From: Bacteroidota bacterium
GTDB lineage: Bacteria; Bacteroidota; Bacteroidia; Bacteroidales; Paludibacteraceae
Length of the DNA stretch: 30,711 bases
Direction: 5' to 3'
Assembly: GCA_023391625.1 (NCBI GenBank)
Contig: JAEWAN010000004.1
Location: 1 to 30,711 of the forward strand
Shown: positions 24,094 to 30,711 of the stretch, piece by piece
Numbering within the stretch: the first letter of the stretch is position 1
How the letters are laid out: every line of letters starts with the position of its first letter
The notes under the pieces: generated by a model
What the model saw: the letters and a program-made list of their open reading frames with translations, nothing else
Database searches by the model: none
What the model was told of the DNA's origin: nothing
Made by a program: the position numbers and the translations under genes

Positions 24094-24771
24094 TTATTTC
24101 TGAACTCTGGCAATATATTTATCTATATCCTGTGCTTCATAGCTTTGAGGATAAGAATCTTTTATTTTCAGATAACATTTTTCTGCTTTGGAATTTTCTC
24201 CCAAAACTTCATAAGCAAGACCTGCTTTTTTCAAATAGATAGGACTCATAACAGCATTCTTTGCTTCTCCCACTTTTTCAAAAAATCCTACCGCTTTATC
24301 CGTTTCTCCCAATTCCACATAACTGTCGCCAATCAAGCCGGTTACAGAAGCTGAAAGATAGGCATCCTTACCGTCAAACTGGTTAAGGTATTTTATTGCA
24401 TTCTGATAATCGCCTGTTTTATAATAACAAATACCAGCATAAGCAGCAGCCAAATTACCTGAAGGAGTAATTCCATATTCCGAAACTATTTCTTTAAATC
24501 CCATTGTTTCGGCACCGTCGCCATTTAAAGCTTCCTCAAAAGCTCCGTTATCAAAATAAGCCTGAGCTTTGTAAATTTCATTTTCAGCTGTTATTTCACG
24601 AGGAGCGATATAAAAATTGCGAACAGCAAGGACGACCAAAACTATCAGAACAATAGCTCCCAAAACAATCAGAATCTGTTTTTGATACTTTTCAATAAAC
24701 ATTTCAGATGTAGTCAGTGCATTTTCTACGTTTTCAAATTCATCCTTTTTTTTAGTTTCCTTCTTCGACAT
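24094..24771 (-). CDS. Membrane-anchored tetratricopeptide-repeat protein (YfgM-like)
   Basis: A 225-residue protein with a charged cytoplasmic lead (MSKKETKKKDEFENVENAL), one transmembrane helix at about 33-51 and a periplasmic helical domain. TPR-type helices are seen in NLAAAYAGICYYKTGDYQNAIKYL, VTGLIGDSYVELGETDKAVGFFEKVG and KKAGLAYEVLGENSKAEKCYLKI. The architecture resembles YfgM, which works with the Sec translocon and periplasmic chaperones in E. coli. The equivalence is inferred from layout only. It is the first gene of a probable pair with ribH. Confidence 0.8.
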   Translation of the reverse strand: MSKKETKKKDEFENVENALTTSEMFIEKYQKQILIVLGAIVLIVLVVLAVRNFYIAPREITAENEIYKAQAYFDNGAFEEALNGDGAETMGFKEIVSEYGITPSGNLAAAYAGICYYKTGDYQNAIKYLNQFDGKDAYLSASVTGLIGDSYVELGETDKAVGFFEKVGEAKNAVMSPIYLKKAGLAYEVLGENSKAEKCYLKIKDSYPQSYEAQDIDKYIARVQK

Positions 24772-24823
24772 AATGGTATGTGTGTTAATTCTATTATAAT
24801 TAATCGTTTAGTTCATATAGCTC

Positions 24824-24832
24824 GCAAAAGTA
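24824..24832 (-). promoter_or_regulatory. -7 promoter box of the TPR-ribH unit
   Basis: Minus strand TACTTTTGC is a full consensus match, 52 nt before the ATG. TTTC lies 20 nt upstream, three of four -33 bases. Confidence 0.6.
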
Positions 24833-24995
24833 GAAATTTTCTTTTACATTATGAAATTTTTCAATTCATTTTTTAGAGCCTTTCTCCATAATAGTACCCT
24901 TGTTCCAATATCATAAAATGTTTTACAGAAACTTCACTATTTAAAGTTCCCTTTATGCCGAACATTCATTCCATATACTGGTATTTTCACATAAA

Positions 24996-25027
24996 TTTGT
25001 CTTAATAGCAAGAATGTCATACCTTTG
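24996..25027 (+). promoter_or_regulatory. Full consensus promoter in a gene-free region
   Basis: TTTG (24996-24999), 20 nt, then TACCTTTG (25020-25027). Both elements and the spacing are exact for the Bacteroidota housekeeping sigma factor. The nearest annotated gene on this strand starts at 25460, so the transcript would have about 425 nt before it, or be an independent RNA. Confidence 0.75.
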
Positions 25028-25459
25028 AGCCGTAAATATTCTCCTATTTAAATCACAATATTAATATAACAGAACTAAAACAGCACGATAGGGCATAAAA
25101 CGATTTCCTGACGAACGGCACACTTTCTTTTGTAACTTAACAAACCACGTGACCAAGGAGAAGAAAAGACCAAGACATTGTACACCCAAACACTTTATAC
25201 CCCATAAAACCTATACTCCCATATTGACACATTTACAAAATCTTATTTTATATCATACTGCTCTTATAACACTATGTACAAATAAAGTAAAACACACTCA
25301 AATTCATTATAAACAGCACTGATATACAGAACAAAAACACTAAAACAATCTGTCAGAAAAACTAAATATAAAAATGGGGTTCTACTATAACAAGCTAAAC
25401 GAACAGGTAAAATTATTCCAAAATATCAAAAATCAATAAACACAAAACAGTCTCAAAAC
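25028..25459 (+). other. Long presumed leader or small-RNA region before the DUF2807 gene
   Basis: This stretch of 432 nt follows a strong promoter. It is rich in A and C and poor in G on the plus strand. I see no hairpin followed by a T-run that would end a short RNA, and no second -7 box closer to 25460. The only open frame with a possible start is the 21-codon one at 25374-25439. The simplest reading is a long 5' leader. Confidence 0.5.
25374..25439 (+). CDS. Possible 21-residue leader peptide
   Basis: ATG to TAA encoding M-G-F-Y-Y-N-K-L-N-E-Q-V-K-L-F-Q-N-I-K-N-Q. It ends 20 nt before the DUF2807 start, on the same strand and inside its presumed leader. The peptide is amphipathic and not a simple AT artefact. 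No ribosome-binding evidence is available, and the expected chance of such a frame is not small. Confidence 0.25.
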   Translation: MGFYYNKLNEQVKLFQNIKNQ

Positions 25460-26224
25460 ATGAAAAAAATACTATTAATTCTCAGTACAGTCTTTGCTTT
25501 TGTATCATGCATCACTGTCAATACAATATTTCCTTCCGGAAATATTACAACAGAAAACAAATACGTGGATCAATTCCAAAGAATAGATGTCAGTGCAGGC
25601 ATAGAACTCATTGTATCTAACGGACAACAAGAAGTACAAATCGAAACATATGAAAACATACACAGGTATATAGACGTATATGTAAGAAATAACTGCCTGT
25701 ACATCAAACCTTCCGGACATATATCTTTCGGAGGAAAAACCAGAATAAAAGCTTACGTAACAAATGACATAATACAAAAAATTGAAGCTTCCGGTGGTTC
25801 TCACGTCGTAATTTCTCAAAAAATCATCTCGGAACAACTCTCATTAATAGGTTCCGGAGGCTCACATATTGAAGGAGCTATAGAATGCAACAACCTTGAG
25901 ATAGAATTAGGGGGAGGAGGCGAAGCTGAACTATCCATAAATTGTGCTTCCTTGAAAGGAAATTCATCCGGAGGGAGTGTTTTCGACCTGGAAGGAGTAA
26001 CAGAAAGAGCAGATATAAACATTTCCGGAGGAGGAGTAATGAATGGATTTTATCTGGCATGTGGCAGTTTATATGCCCAATTAAGCGGAGGATCGGAAAT
26101 CAACAGTAGCGTTACAAACCATATTTCTGCCGATCTTTCCGGAGGATCTAAGTTAAAATACAAAGGGAATCCCGAGATTAAAGCCAACACATCCGGAGGC
26201 TCCAAAGTCATTAATGCCAATTAA
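25460..26224 (+). CDS. DUF2807 (head GIN domain) lipoprotein
   Basis: A 254-residue surface or periplasmic lipoprotein with signal ending FAFVSC (C17). The body is the putative auto-transporter adhesin head GIN domain, DUF2807: QFQRIDVSAGIELIVSNGQ (about 39-57) starts the fold, then a right-handed beta-helix is built of short repeats with a Ser-Gly-Gly-Ser turn (SGGSH, GSGGSH, GGGGEAEL, NSSGGSV, SGGGV, SGGSEI, SGGSKL, SGGSKV). The domain is complete. The ligand is unknown; adhesion is suggested only by the family name. A strong promoter lies 430 nt upstream and a hairpin terminator follows closely. Confidence 0.88.
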   Translation: MKKILLILSTVFAFVSCITVNTIFPSGNITTENKYVDQFQRIDVSAGIELIVSNGQQEVQIETYENIHRYIDVYVRNNCLYIKPSGHISFGGKTRIKAYVTNDIIQKIEASGGSHVVISQKIISEQLSLIGSGGSHIEGAIECNNLEIELGGGGEAELSINCASLKGNSSGGSVFDLEGVTERADINISGGGVMNGFYLACGSLYAQLSGGSEINSSVTNHISADLSGGSKLKYKGNPEIKANTSGGSKVINAN

Positions 26225-26241
26225 AATATCAGTTTTGAAAG

Positions 26242-26283
26242 GCCATTGTATCTGGTACTTATAACTGTACCTAATACAATGGC
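26242..26283 (+). terminator. Terminator after the DUF2807 gene
   Basis: GCCATTGTAT pairs with ATACAATGGC (10 bp), with an inner stem GGTAC/GTACC and then TTTTATT. It lies 17 nt past the stop. Confidence 0.8.
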
Positions 26284-26826
26284 TTTTATTAAAAATAGAA
26301 CAGGCAATAAACATTCATTTACAAGCATATATTACACCTCTATTTACCTCTATATTTTTCTAAGATTCCGTTCATAGCCGAACTAAATAACATCCGAATT
26401 TAGAAACAGCTCTACTTTACTATATTGCTCTGAACCATATTGGTTCAGACATAGGCTCATCAAGTCCATCCATCCCCCGTACTACTTACAATTAAATATC
26501 AATAACTCTACAATAAATCATATTTCAAAAGATACGATTACACTTTTCTTAGTAAGCACGTAAATCTACGAATGGTAAGAATGTCTATATAATATCTAAG
26601 ATTTAAATAAAACAAAGAATCAATGAAATATCCGAGGCTTAGTAAAAACAGACTTTACTCGCCCATGCAAATAGGACAAAAAATTTTCTATCAAACTTCC
26701 GGTCTTTGATTTAGACCTCCATCAAAGAAAAATTATAATCAACTCATCCTATCACAAACAAAACAACAACGATCCTCATATCTAAATATATTTATCAGCC
26801 CTATTCCCTCCCATTGATCTGATAAA
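26284..26826. other. Gene-free AT-rich region between the DUF2807 and ompA-like genes
   Basis: About 540 nt between two convergent terminators. I see no promoter box, RNA gene or convincing coding frame. A 28-codon frame at 26623-26709 has no supporting signal. The visible structures are one perfect palindrome (26429-26449) and two mutually exclusive stems (26701-26727). It may be a degraded remnant or simple spacer. Confidence 0.5.
26429..26449. repeat. Perfect 21-nt palindrome
   Basis: TCTGAACCA-TAT-TGGTTCAGA, 9-bp arms with a 3-nt centre and no T-run. The spacing would suit a dimeric regulator site, but neither neighbour starts here, so its purpose is unknown. Confidence 0.55.
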
Positions 26827-26863
26827 AAAATGAGCGGAAAGTCTATCACCTTCCGCTCATTTT
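26827..26863 (-). terminator. Terminator after the ompA-like gene
   Basis: AAAATGAGCGGAA pairs with TTCCGCTCATTTT (13 bp, 11-nt loop). On the minus strand a run of seven T closes it. It lies 19 nt past the stop. Confidence 0.85.
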
Positions 26864-26882
26864 ATATTTACTTATTCAAGTA

Positions 26883-28658
26883 TTATTCTTCTTCGGCGTC
26901 TTCACCAAGGATTGTAAAATCAACCCTACGGTTATTCTGACGACCTTCATCGGTTTCGTTTGTATCAACAGGATCTGTATCACCCTTACCGGTGTAACTC
27001 AATCGGGCAGGATCAATTCCTTTTTCAATCAACTTATCATAAACAGCCTGTGCACGTTGTTTAGACAATTTCATGTTATAATCATGAGCACCCACGTTAT
27101 CGGTATGTCCTGTTATCACAATGTTCAATTCCGGATTATTCATCAACAAGGTAGCCAATTCATCCATTGCCGGTTCTGATTCAGGCAACATATTAGCTGT
27201 ACCAAATTCAAAGAACAAATTATGTAATACAATAGGTTGTTTCTTCGGTATTGGTTGTAATGCCAGTTTGAAAGTATCTGTCTTCGTATAACTAATTGTA
27301 TCTTGTTTGAAGAAATAACCTTCGGCATTAGCTGAAATCTGATACCTGCCACCCTTCGTTTGGTAACTGTACATACCAGTTGCAGGATCTGTTCTGTCTT
27401 TAAATATAGGAGTGCTGCCAATAGCCGTAGAACTCATCGCTACTTCCGCGCCTAAATTCTGATTTGTTTCAGCATCCACTACATGTATCGTAATAACCGG
27501 AATAGGATTCATCGGAATCAAAATAGTATCCAGCTTACTGTGTCTGATAAACTTCTTATAATTAGCATAACCATCGGCCACAGAACTGATTTGGTATCTC
27601 GTATGTCTTAATTCCGGATGACCCACTACCCCATTCATATCTGTTCTTTCCTTGAACACCTGTTCTTTTTTTCCAACAGTCATATTCATAGTAACTTCTG
27701 CATCCACTATACTTTCTTTGGTTTCCGCATTGATTACACGTGCATAGAAATCTGATTTAGATGGTGGTGGAGGAGTTTTCTGAGGCAACTGGAATAACAC
27801 TGCAAACTTCAATCCCACAAACAAATTGCCGAAACGTTTACCAGCAGCTTTATCAGAAGCCAGCAAGCCATTAACAGTCATTTGGTCTATTGAAGTTTCA
27901 GGATTAGATGGTTTCGGAACAAACGCATTCTCCGTAGCAGACTTATTAAGATTCATCAAACCATAATCAGCAAAAACACTGACACGATAAGAAGGACCTA
28001 CCCTTCTTCCCCGTACCATACGTCCACCGATCCACTCGTCCAAATACATACCAAATTCCACAGTAGGAGCGACATTCAGTCCCAAACTCAATTTTTCTTT
28101 TCCATCAACAGGCAGACTTCCTGTTCCATGCCCTACATTTTCCAAAATACCAGCCAACTGGGGATCTGCTATTTTAACATCCAATGTGGCATCTTGTTTG
28201 TAAGAACCAAATAAATTCAAACCGACTTTAGCCCCTGCCAGTAAAAAGAAACGGTCATTAAAACGATACCCTACTTGCAAAGGTACATTCAAATAACCGA
28301 TACTATGCTTTTCGTTATATCTATCAAATTGATATAAATAATCTAACTGCACATTTTCCGGTTTATATGTATAAGTAGCAGATTCTGAAAAATTAAGAAG
28401 AGATGTTTTCGAATTCAAATGCATAAATTCCAAACCTCCTATAAACATAACCTGGTTTAAGTCAAATTCATAACCGACTCCCAGTTCATAACCAAAGCCT
28501 CCCGGCACCTTGGCTCCTTCTATTCCGTGATATAAAGAGCTATAACCTAAACCTCCCCAAACATCAATGTATTGACGATTTTGTGAAGTTAAGTGAAAGC
28601 TGAACAGGCATAATATAACGGTTATCCATATGCCCAAAAACGTGTGTTGTCCTTTCAT
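26883..28658 (-). CDS. OmpA-family protein with an N-terminal beta-barrel and two carboxypeptidase-regulatory-like domains
   Basis: A 591-residue outer-membrane protein. The signal peptide covers about 1-26 (ends LTSQ). An outer-membrane barrel of about 270 residues begins QYIDVWGGLGYSSLYHG and ends KFAVLFQLPQ. Two repeated beta-domains follow at about 303-385 and 386-472, each V-I/V-D/N-A-E-T ... RTD ... G-Y ... Y-Q-I-S ... G-Y, of the carboxypeptidase-regulatory/PEGA type. The OmpA peptidoglycan-binding domain comes last: ITGHTDNVGAHDYN at about 515-528, LSKQRAQAVYDKL, and QNNRRVDF at the end. It would tether the outer membrane to the wall. It lies 50 nt after its barrel-only paralog. Confidence 0.92.
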   Translation of the reverse strand: MKGQHTFLGIWITVILCLFSFHLTSQNRQYIDVWGGLGYSSLYHGIEGAKVPGGFGYELGVGYEFDLNQVMFIGGLEFMHLNSKTSLLNFSESATYTYKPENVQLDYLYQFDRYNEKHSIGYLNVPLQVGYRFNDRFFLLAGAKVGLNLFGSYKQDATLDVKIADPQLAGILENVGHGTGSLPVDGKEKLSLGLNVAPTVEFGMYLDEWIGGRMVRGRRVGPSYRVSVFADYGLMNLNKSATENAFVPKPSNPETSIDQMTVNGLLASDKAAGKRFGNLFVGLKFAVLFQLPQKTPPPPSKSDFYARVINAETKESIVDAEVTMNMTVGKKEQVFKERTDMNGVVGHPELRHTRYQISSVADGYANYKKFIRHSKLDTILIPMNPIPVITIHVVDAETNQNLGAEVAMSSTAIGSTPIFKDRTDPATGMYSYQTKGGRYQISANAEGYFFKQDTISYTKTDTFKLALQPIPKKQPIVLHNLFFEFGTANMLPESEPAMDELATLLMNNPELNIVITGHTDNVGAHDYNMKLSKQRAQAVYDKLIEKGIDPARLSYTGKGDTDPVDTNETDEGRQNNRRVDFTILGEDAEEE

Positions 28659-28708
28659 AATATTATTTACGTAACATTTTTATATTCCAAATAAATCTAT
28701 TATTCACA

Positions 28709-29674
28709 TTATTTACTTATACGAGCCTGTTTGGTACTGTTAGCTTTAGGCCTGAAGAATGATGCGGCCCGGCTTCCTTTCGTACTTGTTGATCTTGCTC
28801 TGGTATAAGGTTCGCACATACAGTCACCACGATCTATCAATCCGAACAATACGGTAAATTTAACCCCTACATACAACGGATTCACAACACTGCCTTTCAT
28901 ATTTTCCGTCAGCATTAAGTTATTCAATGCAGGTTTGTAATAAGGGCTCTCTGCTATATTAAGCATAAGGCTTTGCGACTGAGAATTATCATGCACATTC
29001 AACAAACCATAATCCCCGAAAAAAGACAAACGGTATTTTATGTTTTTTGATTCTCCTATAGGCAGATAAAAACCTACTTCAGCAGAAAGAGCTGCATTAA
29101 ATCCAAGAGTCACCGGATTTTTTACTTGATCGGTAGACTCACCGAAATTATGATCCGGTATATTTGCAAAATCTCCGATATACTTATCATACGTACCGGT
29201 TATATTAAGGGTTGGCGACATTGTGGCGTTAGTGAAAAGATTTAATCCTGCTTTTCCCCCAACCAAGAAATAAAAACCGCCAAACTGCGCACCAAGCATC
29301 AACGGAATATTTATATTCCCCATCCGGTACATGTCCTTATTATCTGTAAAATAATGATGACCTGTATAATAATCACCTTCATTATCCCTTAAATAAACAT
29401 CGTGAACAAAATCATGAATTTGCAGTCCTGCATTCAAAAAAGTAAATTCCGCACCAACTTGTAAACGAAACCATTTATAATGAAGTTCATATCCGCCACC
29501 AACTCCTACACCAACATTTCCTTTTGAATCTATTTTTCCTGCATCTGTCAGCAAAGAACTATACCCGCCTGATCCCCATACAAGTAAATTATTTTTATAC
29601 TGCGCTGTAACATGTAAAGTAGTAGTAAATAATAATAAAAGAGTTATTGTTACAGTTATTTTAGCTTTGGTCAT
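28709..29674 (-). CDS. Outer-membrane beta-barrel protein, paralog of the OmpA-family barrel
   Basis: A 321-residue protein. The signal peptide is about 1-24 (ends HVTAQ). The barrel shares order and local sequence with the first 270 residues of the downstream OmpA protein: VWGSGGYSSLL against VWGGLGYSSLY, the GNINIPLMLGAQF strand against IGYLNVPLQVGYRF, FFGDYGLLNVHDNS against VFADYGLMNLNKSA, and the closing NPLYVGVKFTVLF against GNLFVGLKFAVLF. It lacks the periplasmic domains. Instead, after the last strand it ends with a 38-residue basic tail (DCMCEPYTRARS..., Arg/Lys/Ser-rich). A duplication followed by domain gain or loss is likely. It is the first gene of the pair. Confidence 0.85.
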   Translation of the reverse strand: MTKAKITVTITLLLLFTTTLHVTAQYKNNLLVWGSGGYSSLLTDAGKIDSKGNVGVGVGGGYELHYKWFRLQVGAEFTFLNAGLQIHDFVHDVYLRDNEGDYYTGHHYFTDNKDMYRMGNINIPLMLGAQFGGFYFLVGGKAGLNLFTNATMSPTLNITGTYDKYIGDFANIPDHNFGESTDQVKNPVTLGFNAALSAEVGFYLPIGESKNIKYRLSFFGDYGLLNVHDNSQSQSLMLNIAESPYYKPALNNLMLTENMKGSVVNPLYVGVKFTVLFGLIDRGDCMCEPYTRARSTSTKGSRAASFFRPKANSTKQARISK

Positions 29675-29753
29675 GATATTATGTATTATTTAAGTCTTTC
29701 TATATTTCAGAAATTAAGGGACAAAAGGTTCTCTTACTTAAACCGAAATTTAA

Positions 29754-29761
29754 CAAAGTTA
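29754..29761 (-). promoter_or_regulatory. Proximal -7 box of the barrel-OmpA pair
   Basis: Minus strand TAACTTTG matches TAnnTTTG, 79 nt before the ATG at 29674. No TTTG lies at -33. Confidence 0.45.
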
Positions 29762-29963
29762 GTATATCTAAGAAAAATTTTATTTTTATCATCAAAAAAG
29801 TACTCCTTGAAAGTATTATACAAAACACCTTCAAAAAGTCCATTCAAAATAATTCAGATTTTTATTTTCACATCATGTATCCGCCATAAGAAATAATAAC
29901 AGATTACATTATGCGCTATTGAAAGATTTTTAAAGTTAAATCAAATTGCCTTCATTGATCCCT

Positions 29964-29996
29964 GCAAAAATAATAACTCTAAGTCAATCTAACAAT
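29964..29996 (-). promoter_or_regulatory. Distal promoter upstream of the barrel-OmpA pair
   Basis: Minus strand ATTG (29993-29996), 20 nt, then TATTTTTGC (29964-29972). The -7 box and spacer are exact and the -33 element is three of four. The transcript would have about 280 nt of leader, or be a separate small RNA. Confidence 0.5.
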
Positions 29997-30426
29997 AAAT
30001 TTTTTCATTATAATCAAAGAATATAGTTAAAAAAACAGACTTTTTTTTCTTAAAACAGTACCTGCTTCATCATTTCTTTAAAGTAAAAATAGATATTGTA
30101 CCTATGTTTAAAAAGGAAATACAAACATCCATCCTTTCTTTAATGAGACTTTTTACTTACAGAAACAGCGTCATCAAAACAAAATCCAAATAAAACCTCT
30201 CCTAAAAAGAATTCTCCTTTTCATTAAGCTAATTCTCTTTTTATGAATAAAATGTAAAATCAATATTAAATCACCTTATCACTCACACAAACGCATCAAT
30301 ATCTATTTATAATTCAACTCATTACAAAGTATCAAAGAACAAGAATCACATAATAAAACAAAAAAAAGGGAAAGGCCTTATTGAAAGTCAAAACAGGCTT
30401 TAATAAAACCCGAAAGGAAATAGATA
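29973..30426. other. Gene-free AT-rich region left of the terminal gene
   Basis: About 450 nt very rich in A and T, with no credible frame on either strand. A loose stem-loop near 30370-30410 (TTATT-AAAG against CTTTAATAA with one bulge) is the only structure noticed. Together with 29675-29972, the spacer between the two minus-strand units is almost 900 nt. Confidence 0.5.
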
Positions 30427-30473
30427 AAAACATACGTTTTAGCTATACTCAAAAGAACTAAAATGTATGTTTT
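30427..30473 (-). terminator. Terminator after the terminal T9SS cargo gene
   Basis: AAAACATACGTTTTAG pairs with CTAAAATGTATGTTTT: 16 positions, with one G-T on the plus strand that becomes an A/C mismatch on the minus strand. TTTTTAT follows on the minus strand. It lies 87 nt past the stop. Confidence 0.65.
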
Positions 30474-30559
30474 CATCAATACCTTTCAAACTAAGTTATT
30501 TAATCCAATAATAATTCCTCTGAATTATTAAATAATATATTAACACACAAATATATGTG

Positions 30560-30711
30560 TTATTTTACAACAATCTTATATTTTCTGTAATCTTTATCCG
30601 ATACCATCTCCAATACATAGACTCCTTGTTGTGAAGGGGCTGTGATCTCCGGTGAGTCGCCCGTGTAAGATTGTACTGTGATTAAACCGCCGTTCATATC
30701 ACGGATATACG
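30560..30711 (-). CDS. C-terminal end of a protein with a type-A T9SS sorting domain (partial)
   Basis: Only the last 50 codons are in the window; the gene continues past the right edge. The visible residues include Y-I-R-D-M-N-G-G, then TVQSYTGDSPEI, SQQGVYVLEMVSDKDYRKYKIVVK and stop. The G-V-Y-V-L-E-(x)n-Y-K-I-V-V-K ending is the hallmark of the type-A (Por) C-terminal sorting domain, so the whole protein should be exported by type IX secretion and probably attached to the surface. Nothing can be said of its main domain. A small hairpin, TAACACA/TGTGTTA (30541-30562), overlaps the stop. Confidence 0.8.
   Translation of the reverse strand, partial: YIRDMNGGLITVQSYTGDSPEITAPSQQGVYVLEMVSDKDYRKYKIVVK

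Noticed and set aside
24064..24771. FMN riboswitch controlling ribH
   Set aside because: The space before ribH is 29 nt and the TPR gene leader is short; no conserved riboswitch core is present.
26623..26709. 28-codon frame M-K-Y-P-R-L-S-K-N-R...
   Set aside because: It has no promoter box, no neighbour on that strand and no recognisable relatives; expected by chance in 540 nt of spacer.
29681..29896. 71-codon plus-strand frame upstream of the barrel gene
   Set aside because: It is a Lys/Ile/Leu-rich product of AT-rich DNA that overlaps the opposite-strand promoter and leader, and matches no known protein.
1..30711. CRISPR array, insertion sequence, prophage or integrative element
   Set aside because: No regularly spaced direct repeats, transposase, integrase or phage gene is seen; gene content is housekeeping and envelope.

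Overview
The window looks like a chromosome segment of an anaerobic Bacteroidota bacterium, most likely order Bacteroidales. The evidence is AT-rich DNA, near absence of Shine-Dalgarno sequences, repeated -7 boxes of the Bacteroidota form TAnnTTTG(C), a Bacteroidota histone-H1-like protein, type IX secretion (T9SS) sorting domains, PorT-like and OmpA-like outer-membrane proteins, and a complete Rnf operon. A family such as Odoribacteraceae is possible, but that is a guess. There is no phage, insertion sequence, CRISPR array or rRNA.

Layout. 1-3.5 kb, minus strand: threonine synthase preceded by an ApgM-like proposed homoserine kinase, then uracil-DNA glycosylase. 3.6-9.4 kb, minus: one operon rseC-rnfB-rnfC-rnfD-rnfG-rnfE-rnfA, the ion-pumping ferredoxin:NAD oxidoreductase. 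9.5-10.8 kb, minus: a secreted protein with a type-B T9SS sorting domain. 11-15.8 kb, plus: a LysM/periplasmic-binding fusion with an outer-membrane barrel protein, then a sugar-acid dehydrogenase with a DUF4861 lipoprotein. 16 kb, minus: a 58-residue histone-H1-like gene. 16.5-20.2 kb, plus: tig, clpP, clpX, the protein folding and quality-control cluster. 20.4-22.7 kb, plus: a small lipoprotein and a compact pabB-pabC pair for p-aminobenzoate. 22.7-24.8 kb, minus: a Cys-cluster protein, tRNA-Gly, tRNA-Tyr, lumazine synthase and a membrane-anchored TPR protein. 25-26.2 kb, plus: a DUF2807 adhesin-like lipoprotein behind a very good promoter and a leader of about 430 nt. 26.9-29.7 kb, minus: two paralogous outer-membrane barrels, one extended with an OmpA domain. 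At the right edge is the C-terminal end of a gene with a type-A T9SS sorting domain.

Most units are closed by clear hairpin terminators, several of them long and nearly perfect palindromes that could act in both directions.

The most unusual signal is in RnfG. Its C-terminus carries two tandem T-D-A-(N/D)-S-G-A-T units, each matching the D-x-x-(S/T)-G-A-T flavinylation motif used by ApbE. They closely resemble the FMN site of RnfD in the same operon (D-A-D-T-G-A-T). The canonical internal RnfG site reads D-A-I-T-A-A-T. The tail units differ from each other mainly at synonymous positions, so this RnfG may carry extra covalent FMN groups on a flexible periplasmic tail.
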